From the NCBI GenBank assembly GCA_949298665.1, contig CASFXO010000348.1, positions 1-5,373 on the forward strand: a stretch of DNA of 5,373 bases, given 5' to 3'. The notes under the pieces are model-generated. The model made no database searches. It saw nothing but the letters and a program-made list of their open reading frames with translations, and was not told the origin of the DNA. A program made the position numbers and the translations under genes. The stretch comes from an uncultured Lentisphaeria bacterium (GTDB taxonomy: Bacteria; Verrucomicrobiota; Lentisphaeria; Victivallales; Victivallaceae). Below, piece after piece: positions 1 through 5,373 of the stretch (positions within the stretch are counted from its first letter, which is position 1; the number at the start of each line of letters is the position of its first letter).

Positions 1-2237
1 GGGGGGGGCGCCGGAACCGCGGGAGCCTCCACCGGCATCGCCACATCTTCCGCAATCACCGTTTTTTCCTCCGGCCCCACAGGGGGCGTTGCCGGAGCCG
101 CAACTTCTTCCGACGCACCAGGGGGCGTTGCCGGAGCCGCAACTTCTTCCGGCGCGGCGGACGGCGGCTCTCCGTCCGTTTCCGTCTCCGCATCGGCCGC
201 CATGGCTGCCCGGCGCAACGCCTCCGCCTCCTCCGGCTCCAGATAGCGCACATGGATGATTTTGCTCAAATTCTTCCCGCCGATGAGAATCCCCCGGGCC
301 CGGGGCGTCCGCTGCGGCAGCGTCAACAGATTCAACTCCTCGCTCTTCGCCCCGCGTCCCCCGAAACGCAGCTGGTAAACCGCATCAGTCCGGGGCGTCA
401 GCAGCTCCAGACGGCAGCCGGCCGGACAGAGCGGATATTCCCGGTCCTTGATGAAGGACCCGATCACGCTGCGCTTGCCGTAACATTTCCCCGATTTCAC
501 ATCCCGGTAGATCACCCCGAATTCCAGGGCCGGATCGTGGCGGCGGCAATCGTAAAGCCGACCGACGAACAATTTGTCCGGCGGCAGATCGGTGATCTTG
601 TACGTACCGTCCTTCGTCACCTGCAACAGATGGTCGAATTCGTTGCAGATGATCATGTCGTCGCTCTTGATGCCGGTACCGATATAACCGTTCCTGCGGT
701 CCCAGCCGATCCGGATGTTGTTGAGCGCGGCGGCGCGCCGGTCGATTTTCTCGAAATGATCACGGATTTCGGTGCGGCGCGGATACAGCGGTCCGTATTT
801 CTTCAGCAATCCTTCCAAGTAGGAAACCGCGTATTCCCGGAGATGCCGCAAATGCCGGTTCACCCGGTCGATCTCCGCCAGAATTTCCCGGAGTTCCTGC
901 TGATTCTTCTCGATGCTGAACCGGGAAATGCGGCCGATCTGGATGGTCAGCAGCCGCGCCACGTCCTCGTCGGTGATCTCCCGCCGGACCAGATGCCGGA
1001 ACGGCGCCAGCCCGGCGTGCACTTCGGCGTAGACGGCCTCCTCGCTGGCGCACTCCTCGATGCGCTTGTAAATGCGGTTTTCGATGAAAATCTGCGCCAG
1101 CGTCTTGGCGTGAAACTGGTCCTCCAGCTTGCCCAGCTCGATCTCCAGCTCCCGCCGCAGGTATTCGAGCAGTTTTTCCGTATTGCGTTTCAATACGCTG
1201 TGGACGCTCATCTCCCGGGGGCGCCCGTCGCAGATCACCATCATGTTGACGGAAATCGACACCGAACAGTCGGTGTACATGTAAAGCGCCCGCAGCGCCT
1301 TCTGCGGATCATAGCCGCGCGTCGGCACGATCTCTATCTCGACCTTCTCCGCGGTGAAGTCGTTGATGGAGGCGATCTTGATCTTGCCCTTGTCCGCGGC
1401 CTTCTCGATCGAGGCGATCAGACCTTCGGTGGTCGTGGTCGCGGGAATTTCCCGGATGATCAGCTTGCGGCCGTCGATCTCAATGCGGGCACGCAGATTG
1501 ATCTTGCCGTTGCCGTCATCGTACTCGGCTACGTCCATGAGCCCGCCCTGCAGAAAATCGGGATACAGCTCGTATTCCTCTCCATGGAGTTCGGCGATCT
1601 GGGCCCGGAGCAGTTCCGCGAAATTGTGCGGCATGATCTGGGTGCGCATCCCCACCGCGATCCCGTAGGACCCCAGCATCAGCAGCGCCGGCACCTTGAC
1701 CGGCAGCACCACCGGCTCCTGGTTGCGGCCGTCGTAGGAGTCGACCAGCTCGGTGATGTCGTTGTTGAACAGCACCTCCCGCCCGAGGTCGGAAAGACTG
1801 CATTCGATGTAACGCGGCGCGGCGGCGGGATGCCCGGTATAAATATTGCCGTAGTTCCCCTGCTTATGAATGAAGTATTCCTTATTGGCCAGCACCACCA
1901 GCGCGTCGCCGATCGAAGCGTCGCCGTGCGGATGGAATTTCATGGTGTCGCCGATGACGTTGGCCACCTTGTGGGTTTTGCCGTCGTCGATGCGGTGGAG
2001 CGACCAGAGTATCCGCCGCTGCACCGGCTTGAGGCCGTCGTCCACATCGGGAATGGCCCGGTCCTTGATGACGTAGCTGGCGTATTCCAGAAAATTGTCG
2101 TCCAGCATCGCCCGCAGATAGGCGTTGGTGCCGAGATCGGTGGAACGCGCCGTCGCGGCGGCGGCGCCGTTCTCGGCGTCGTCGTCGATCCTTTCGGGAA
2201 CCGCGGGCGGCGGCGTCTGCGGCATTTCGTCGTTCAT
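1..2237 (-). CDS. parC: DNA topoisomerase IV subunit A (ParC/GyrA family), C-terminus beyond window
   Basis: DNA cleavage and rejoining subunit of a type IIA topoisomerase, acting as an A2B2 complex with the ParE encoded just upstream. The frame is open for 745 codons from ATG 2237 to the left edge, with no stop seen. Residues 1-35 are an acidic/Ala/Pro-rich extension. The breakage-reunion core follows, with GLKPVQRRILW (68-78), the block HPHGDASIGDA (102-112), and the catalytic pair R142-Y143 in AAAPRYIE. A coiled-coil tower region lies around 345-480. Residues about 505-665 look like a beta-pinwheel domain without a canonical GyrA box (QRRGGKG), which favours topoisomerase IV over gyrase. 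From about 670 the chain becomes an Ala/Pro/Glu tail with a 13-residue repeat. The wording of the core (YPDF-QGG, TDCSVSIS, YPRRTEIRD) matches Bacteroidetes-type ParC as I remember it. The start is supported by GGGAG at 2252-2248, ten bases upstream inside the end of parE; Met5 is a possible alternative. Family is certain; ParC rather than GyrA is likely. Confidence 0.93.
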   Translation of the reverse strand, partial: MNDEMPQTPPPAVPERIDDDAENGAAAATARSTDLGTNAYLRAMLDDNFLEYASYVIKDRAIPDVDDGLKPVQRRILWSLHRIDDGKTHKVANVIGDTMKFHPHGDASIGDALVVLANKEYFIHKQGNYGNIYTGHPAAAPRYIECSLSDLGREVLFNNDITELVDSYDGRNQEPVVLPVKVPALLMLGSYGIAVGMRTQIMPHNFAELLRAQIAELHGEEYELYPDFLQGGLMDVAEYDDGNGKINLRARIEIDGRKLIIREIPATTTTEGLIASIEKAADKGKIKIASINDFTAEKVEIEIVPTRGYDPQKALRALYMYTDCSVSISVNMMVICDGRPREMSVHSVLKRNTEKLLEYLRRELEIELGKLEDQFHAKTLAQIFIENRIYKRIEECASEEAVYAEVHAGLAPFRHLVRREITDEDVARLLTIQIGRISRFSIEKNQQELREILAEIDRVNRHLRHLREYAVSYLEGLLKKYGPLYPRRTEIRDHFEKIDRRAAALNNIRIGWDRRNGYIGTGIKSDDMIICNEFDHLLQVTKDGTYKITDLPPDKLFVGRLYDCRRHDPALEFGVIYRDVKSGKCYGKRSVIGSFIKDREYPLCPAGCRLELLTPRTDAVYQLRFGGRGAKSEELNLLTLPQRTPRARGILIGGKNLSKIIHVRYLEPEEAEALRRAAMAADAETETDGEPPSAAPEEVAAPATPPGASEEVAAPATPPVGPEEKTVIAEDVAMPVEAPAVPAPP
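80..151. repeat. Two-copy in-frame tandem repeat in the parC 3' region
   Basis: A 33-base identical segment occurs at 80-112 and again at 119-151, offset by 39 bases (13 codons). It encodes EEVAAPATPP at residues 697-706 and 710-719 of the ParC tail on the minus strand. Because the period is a multiple of three, gain or loss of a copy would keep the reading frame. The near-identity of the copies at DNA level, including synonymous positions, points to a recent duplication. Confidence 0.85.
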
Positions 2238-2238
2238 A

Positions 2239-4074
2239 TCACGAGGTCTCCCGGAGGTTGTTCATGATGTATTCCCGACGGTCGGCGTCGTTCTTGCCCA
2301 TGTAGAAACCCAGCATCTGCGGGACATTGCGCATGTTGTCGAGCGTGACCGGCAGCAGCCGGATGCCCTGCCCGATGAAGGCGGAAAACTCCGCCGGGGA
2401 AATTTCGCCAAGCCCTTTGAAGCGGGTGATTTCGCAGCCGCTCTTGAGCCGGGCCGTCGCCTCGTCGCGCTCCCGGTTGGAGTAGCAGTAGACCGTTTCC
2501 TTGCGGTTCCGCACCCGGAACAGGGGGGTTTCCAGCACGAACAAGTGGCCCGACAGCACCAGCTGTTCGAAAAACGTCAGAAAGAAGGTGATCAGCAGAT
2601 TGCGGATGTGCATGCCGTCCACGTCGGCGTCGGTGGCGATCACCACCTGGTCGAACCGGAGATTCTCCACGTCGTCGTCCACATCCAGCGACTGCACGAT
2701 GTAGAACAGCTCCTCGTTTTCGTACACCTTGTCCCGTTTCTCGCCGAAACAGTTGTAGGGCTTTCCCTTCAGCGAGAAGACCGCCTGGGTGTAGGGATCG
2801 CGGCAGCTGATCATGCTTCCGGCGGCGGAATCGCCTTCGGTCAGAAAAATCATGGCCGGCTTGCCCTTCGCCCCCCGGTCGCCGCGGTGAAACTTGCAGT
2901 CGTTGAGTTTGGGAATGCGCAGCGACATCTTCCGCGCCTTTTCCCGGGACTGCTTCTTGACCTGCGCCATCTGGCGGCGCAGCTGTTCGTTGCGGCTGAT
3001 CTTGTCCAGCAGGATCTCGGCGGTCTCCCGGTTCTTGTGCAGAAAATCCACCAGTTCGTCGCGCACGGTGTTGACGATGGGGGCGCGCACGTCGGTATTG
3101 CCGAGCTTGTTCTTGGTCTGGGATTCGAAAATCGGCGCCTTGACCTTGATCGCGATCACGCCGAAAATGCCGTCGCGCACGTCGGACGCCTGGTAGTTGC
3201 GCCCGGAAAATTCGTTGATCGCCTTGAGCACTCCTTCGCGGAAGGCCGACAGGTGCGTGCCCCCGTCGTTGGTGTACTGCCCGTTGACGAATGAATAGTA
3301 CGTCTCGTTGAAATCGCTGTGGGTCAGCGCGAATTCAATCGTCTTCCCCCGGTAGGAGATGACGTCGTACAGCCGGTTGTCCGCCGGCAGTTCGGCCTCC
3401 AGCAGGTCTTTCAGACCGTTCCGGGAATAATAACGTTCGCCGTTGTAGTAAATCGACAGACCGCTGTTGAGGTAGGCATACATCCACATGCGTTTTTCGA
3501 TGTACTCGCCGCGGTAGGCGTAATTCGGAAAAAGCTCCGTATCCGGCACAAAAGTGACCATCGTGCCGTTCTTCTCGTCGGTATCCCCCTCCTGCTCGGC
3601 CACCAGCACCCCGCGCGCGAAGGACGCCTCGTGGAATTTCCCGTCGCGCACGCTGCGGACGATGAATTCTTCGGAAAGCGCATTGACTGCCTTGGTCCCG
3701 ACGCCGTTGAGCCCGATGGAGAACTGGAACACATCGTCGTTGTACTTGCCGCCGGTGTTGATCACCGAAACGCATTCGACCAGTTTCCCGAGCGGAATGC
3801 CGCGTCCGTAGTCGCGGACGCTGACCCGGGTGCCGTCCAGCGTCACGTCGATCCGCCGCCCCACGCCCATGATGAATTCGTCGATGCTGTTGTCGACGAT
3901 CTCCTTGAGCAGCACATAGATGCCGTCGTCAGGATGCGAACCGTCTCCCATGCGCCCGATATACATGCCGGGACGAAGCCGGATATGATCCAGGGAGCTC
4001 AGAGTGCGGATGGCGTCTTCGGTGTATTGCCCCGGGTCGACGACCGGGGACTGGTTTTCCATCTCGTTTTCCAT
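2239..4074 (-). CDS. parE: DNA topoisomerase IV subunit B (ParE/GyrB family)
   Basis: ATPase subunit of the type IIA topoisomerase; ATP-driven dimerisation captures the DNA segment to be passed. The gene is complete at 611 residues, close to the usual ParE length (about 630) and far short of proteobacterial GyrB, so the gyrase insertion is absent. GHKL ATPase motifs are visible: E58 and N62 in KEIVDNSIDE, D88 in DYGRGIP, and the glycine loop GLNGVGTKAVNALS (121-134). The transducer carries VNGQYTNDGGTH (263-274) and Q319-T320-K321, the switch-lysine motif. The TOPRIM domain has E413 in LTEGDSAAG and D482, D484, D486 in TDADVDGMHIRNLL; RFKGLGEIS (551-559) lies near the C-terminus. The EGDSAAGS form and the NDGGTH/FESQTKNKLGN segments resemble Bacteroidetes/Chlamydiae ParE. 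The start is less sure: AAGG lies only 2 bases before ATG 4074, and Met5 (4062) is possible. The stop is one base before parC, implying one transcript and likely translational coupling. Confidence 0.95.
   Translation of the reverse strand: MENEMENQSPVVDPGQYTEDAIRTLSSLDHIRLRPGMYIGRMGDGSHPDDGIYVLLKEIVDNSIDEFIMGVGRRIDVTLDGTRVSVRDYGRGIPLGKLVECVSVINTGGKYNDDVFQFSIGLNGVGTKAVNALSEEFIVRSVRDGKFHEASFARGVLVAEQEGDTDEKNGTMVTFVPDTELFPNYAYRGEYIEKRMWMYAYLNSGLSIYYNGERYYSRNGLKDLLEAELPADNRLYDVISYRGKTIEFALTHSDFNETYYSFVNGQYTNDGGTHLSAFREGVLKAINEFSGRNYQASDVRDGIFGVIAIKVKAPIFESQTKNKLGNTDVRAPIVNTVRDELVDFLHKNRETAEILLDKISRNEQLRRQMAQVKKQSREKARKMSLRIPKLNDCKFHRGDRGAKGKPAMIFLTEGDSAAGSMISCRDPYTQAVFSLKGKPYNCFGEKRDKVYENEELFYIVQSLDVDDDVENLRFDQVVIATDADVDGMHIRNLLITFFLTFFEQLVLSGHLFVLETPLFRVRNRKETVYCYSNRERDEATARLKSGCEITRFKGLGEISPAEFSAFIGQGIRLLPVTLDNMRNVPQMLGFYMGKNDADRREYIMNNLRETS
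2248..2252 (-). promoter_or_regulatory. Shine-Dalgarno site of parC inside parE
   Basis: GGGAG on the minus strand lies in the last codons of parE, ten bases before the parC ATG at 2237. The junction reads TGA-T-ATG, so the site that recruits ribosomes to parC is translated as part of parE. This supports ATG 2237 as the start and suggests that parC translation is coupled to parE termination, which would help keep the two subunits in balance (inference). Confidence 0.55.
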
Positions 4075-4075
4075 A

Positions 4076-4094
4076 ACCTTATTAAGGTAACCTT
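4076..4094. repeat. Interleaved ACCTT/AAGGT dyads abutting the parE start
   Basis: Three alternating copies of the same 5-base word lie in 19 bases: ACCTTA-T-TAAGGT (4076-4088) is a perfect 6-bp dyad, and AAGGT-A-ACCTT (4084-4094) is a second dyad sharing its right arm. On the parE strand this puts AAGG two bases before ATG 4074, and another AAGG 16 bases before it. It could be an operator, or an mRNA structure that hides or presents the ribosome binding site. Its closeness to the start may also mean that translation begins at Met5. Confidence 0.4.
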
Positions 4095-4143
4095 TTTTGC
4101 CGAAAATGCAAGGTGAAACGCCGTTTTTTTTCGCCTTCCGCGA

Positions 4144-4172
4144 TTGCTTAACACCGCTCCCGGTGATATATT
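4144..4172 (+). promoter_or_regulatory. Predicted sigma70-type promoter of the NDK gene
   Basis: A -35-like box TTGCTT (4144-4149) and a -10-like box TATATT (4167-4172) are separated by exactly 17 bases. The -10 matches the TATAAT consensus at five of six positions; the -35 matches TTGACA at three. Transcription would start near 4179, giving a leader of about 50 bases that contains a hairpin and a Shine-Dalgarno site. The spacer between the boxes contains a perfect 5-bp dyad, described separately. Confidence 0.5.
4152..4165. repeat. Dyad CACCG-N4-CGGTG in the promoter spacer
   Basis: Perfect 5-bp inverted repeat CACCG/CGGTG around the four bases CTCC, lying wholly between the predicted -35 and -10 boxes of the rightward gene. 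A protein bound here would contact the same DNA as RNA polymerase, so it is a candidate operator. A second element sharing the words CACCG, CTCC and CGGT starts 34 bases downstream. No regulator gene is visible in the window. Confidence 0.4.
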
Positions 4173-4186
4173 ACGCAGTATTCGGC

Positions 4187-4202
4187 ACCGTCTCCGGACG
4201 GT
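4187..4202 (+). promoter_or_regulatory. Leader hairpin or second operator half of the NDK gene
   Basis: ACCGTC and GACGGT form a 6-bp perfect inverted repeat around the tetraloop TCCG. In RNA it would make a short GC-rich stem-loop in the predicted 5' leader, ending 14 bases before the Shine-Dalgarno site. In DNA it resembles the dyad at 4152-4165. It is not followed by a U-run, so it is not an intrinsic terminator. Whether it acts as RNA structure, as an operator or not at all cannot be told from sequence. Confidence 0.4.
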
Positions 4203-4216
4203 CCTGTTCAACCCCC

Positions 4217-4222
4217 AGGAGA
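4217..4222 (+). promoter_or_regulatory. Shine-Dalgarno site of the NDK gene
   Basis: AGGAGA lies eight bases before ATG 4231. It is the best ribosome binding site in the window and fixes the start of the rightward gene, with the NDK-like fold beginning only five residues later. Confidence 0.75.
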
Positions 4223-4230
4223 ACCTAGAA

Positions 4231-5373
4231 ATGGCCCTTGATCTGTCCTATGTTCTGATTACCCCCTACAGTCTGCTCAAATCCCGGACCGGCGGCATTC
4301 TCGCCCGGCTGCTCTCCCGGACCGAACTGGAACTGGTCGGAGCCCGGATGCTCGCATTCACCCGCGAAATGGCCGACCGTTACGCCGCCTCCATCGAAAA
4401 CGAGCACCCCGGTTCCCGGCTGCTGGCCGATTACATCCGCACCAACTTTCCTCCCGCCGCCGACGGCGCCCGCCCGCGGACCATGCTGCTGCTTTTCCGC
4501 GGGGAACGGGCCGGGGAACAGTTGCGCCGCCTGGTGGGCGACCTCCCCCGACGCGGCGCCGCCGTCCAGTGCGGCGAAACGCTGCGCGACACCTACGCCG
4601 ACGTGGTGATGGATCCCCGGGATCCGGAAACGGTCCGCTATTTCGAACCCGCCGTGCTGACGCCGAATGACGACGAAGCGGCCCGGCGCGAACTGGCGAT
4701 GCTGGCCGAATTCGCCGACGCCCAGCCCAACCTCATCGACCATTCCGTCGGGAGCACCCCGGAGGACGCGCGCACGCTGGTCATGATCAAGCCGGACAAC
4801 TGGCGCTGCCCCTCCAGCCGCCCCGGCGGCGTAATCGGCATGCTCAGCCGCACCGGCTTGCGCATCGTCGGCTGCAAAATCTACCACATGACCGTGGCCG
4901 ACGCCCTGAAATTCTACGGCCCGGTCCGGGACGCGCTCCGCGAAAAACTCGCACCGAAAATCGCGGCGAAGGCCCGGACGCTGCTGGAAGAGGCGTTTCA
5001 CCTCGCCCTTCCGGACAGCGCCCTGCCGCTGCTGGCCCAGTCCGTCGGAGTGGCGGCGGCCGACGACGAATTTTCCCGCCTGGTGGAATTCATGTCCGGC
5101 TGCCGCCCGGAAAACTGCCCCGAAAACGAAGCCGCCACCCGCAACAGCACCAAATGCATGGTGCTGATCTATGAAGGACAGGACCCCATCGCCAAAATCC
5201 GCCGCGTTCTCGGACCGACCGACCCCGCGAAAGCGCCCGGCGGCACGGTCCGGCGCGATTTCGGCAGCAACGTCATGGTCAACGCCGCCCATGCGTCCGA
5301 CGCCCCCGAAAGCGTCGTCCGGGAATCCGCCATCGTCGGCATTGACCGCAACGATTTCGCCGAACTGATCCGG
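4231..5373 (+). CDS. Tandem-domain nucleoside-diphosphate kinase (degenerate N-domain plus intact C-domain), C-terminus beyond window
   Basis: Predicted to transfer the gamma-phosphate of ATP to nucleoside diphosphates through a phosphohistidine, in the cytoplasm. The frame is open for 381 codons to the right edge, and only a few residues are probably missing. Residues about 5-143 form a first NDK-like domain that has lost the catalytic Lys (ITPY, 10-13) and His (Met127). Residues about 180-370 form a second domain with the whole classical set: K187 in MIKPD, Y229, F281, R324, T330, R341, N351, H354 in NAAHASD, and E365. Internal homology is visible in SRTELELVGARM (29-40) against SRTGLRIVGCKI (206-217), and DPETV against APESV. 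A 35-residue linker joins the domains. The C-domain has about 44 extra residues between Y229 and F281, and about 17 more, with C291 and C296, after the FMSG motif. Ordinary NDKs are near 140 residues. I recall similarly enlarged NDKs in some bacteria but cannot confirm it here. Kinase activity of the C-domain is likely. Confidence 0.88.
   Translation, partial: MALDLSYVLITPYSLLKSRTGGILARLLSRTELELVGARMLAFTREMADRYAASIENEHPGSRLLADYIRTNFPPAADGARPRTMLLLFRGERAGEQLRRLVGDLPRRGAAVQCGETLRDTYADVVMDPRDPETVRYFEPAVLTPNDDEAARRELAMLAEFADAQPNLIDHSVGSTPEDARTLVMIKPDNWRCPSSRPGGVIGMLSRTGLRIVGCKIYHMTVADALKFYGPVRDALREKLAPKIAAKARTLLEEAFHLALPDSALPLLAQSVGVAAADDEFSRLVEFMSGCRPENCPENEAATRNSTKCMVLIYEGQDPIAKIRRVLGPTDPAKAPGGTVRRDFGSNVMVNAAHASDAPESVVRESAIVGIDRNDFAELIR

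Larger units (their letters stand above)
4075..4230. promoter_or_regulatory. Divergent intergenic region between parE and the NDK gene
   Basis: This 156-bp gap lies between two diverging start codons, so it must carry the promoters of both genes unless one is transcribed from elsewhere. It contains T-runs at 4093-4098 and 4124-4131, AT-rich DNA next to parE, a sigma70-like promoter for the rightward gene, and several short dyads listed separately. For parE no convincing promoter was found. TTGCAT on the minus strand (4112-4107) followed 16 bases later by TACCTT (4090-4085) is weak, and would leave almost no leader before ATG 4074. No small ORF or RNA gene was recognised here. Confidence 0.7.

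Noticed and set aside
1..8. A run of eight G at the left edge, possibly a phase-variable tract in parC.
   Set aside because: It is cut by the window edge, encodes prolines in a Pro-rich tail, and nothing downstream is visible to show that a frame change would matter.
56..253. A 65-codon minus-strand frame with Arg/Lys-rich repeats, looking like a basic DNA-binding peptide.
   Set aside because: It is an out-of-frame reading of the ParC Ala/Pro/Glu tail; its repeats simply mirror the in-frame 39-base duplication.
252..2267. A 671-codon open frame on the plus strand opposite parC, and a 389-codon one (2125-3294) and a 265-codon one (3319-4116) opposite parE.
   Set aside because: Their codons lie exactly in register with the codons of the real genes, so a stop would appear only where the sense gene uses TTA, CTA or TCA, which this GC-rich genome avoids. 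The translations show no family motif, while the sense proteins are clearly topoisomerase subunits.
2239..4074. Calling the topoisomerase pair DNA gyrase (GyrB/GyrA).
   Set aside because: The B subunit is short, the A subunit has no GyrA box, and both resemble Bacteroidetes/PVC topoisomerase IV; a separate gyrAB elsewhere in the genome would confirm this.
4168..4173. TAATAT on the minus strand as a -10 box for parE, overlapping the -10 box of the rightward promoter.
   Set aside because: The sequence 17 bases further upstream (CGGAGA) does not resemble a -35 box, and the match is a by-product of the near-palindromic TATATTA.
4225..5292. A 355-codon open frame on the minus strand opposite the NDK gene.
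   Set aside because: It is also in codon register with the sense gene and is explained by the same codon avoidance. The translation is Gly/Ala/His-rich with no recognisable domain.

Overview
The window shows two divergently transcribed units separated by a 156-bp intergenic region (4075-4230). The leftward (minus-strand) unit holds the two subunits of a bacterial type IIA DNA topoisomerase: a complete ParE/GyrB-type ATPase subunit (2239-4074), followed after one base by a ParC/GyrA-type cleavage subunit that starts at 2237 and runs off the left edge. The rightward unit is a single gene starting at 4231 and running off the right edge. Its product has two nucleoside-diphosphate kinase (NDK) domains in tandem: a first one that has lost the catalytic residues, and a second with every classical active-site residue in place.

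The topoisomerase pair is of the topoisomerase IV type known from Bacteroidetes, Chlamydiae and relatives: a short B subunit of 611 residues without the large gyrase insertion, TOPRIM motif EGDSAAGS, and an A subunit with the block HPHGDASIGDA and no GyrA box. ParE hydrolyses ATP and carries the TOPRIM metal site, and ParC carries the catalytic tyrosine. Together they decatenate and relax DNA. The A subunit ends in an Ala/Pro/Glu-rich tail with a 13-residue duplication.

The DNA is GC-rich, with strong avoidance of TTA, CTA and TCA codons. This leaves long but meaningless open frames opposite all three genes. A GC-rich genome, a Bacteroidetes/PVC-type topoisomerase IV and an enlarged NDK with a large insertion suggest a PVC-superphylum bacterium, perhaps Lentisphaerota (Victivallis-like). 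This is an inference from remembered family resemblance, not from a search.

The intergenic region holds a good candidate sigma70-type promoter for the NDK gene. A dyad sits between its -35 and -10 boxes, and a related dyad sits just after the predicted transcription start. Interleaved ACCTT/AAGGT dyads lie directly against the parE start. No RNA gene, mobile element, CRISPR array or terminator was recognised. The most unusual item is the pseudo-NDK/NDK fusion, followed by its paired promoter dyads.
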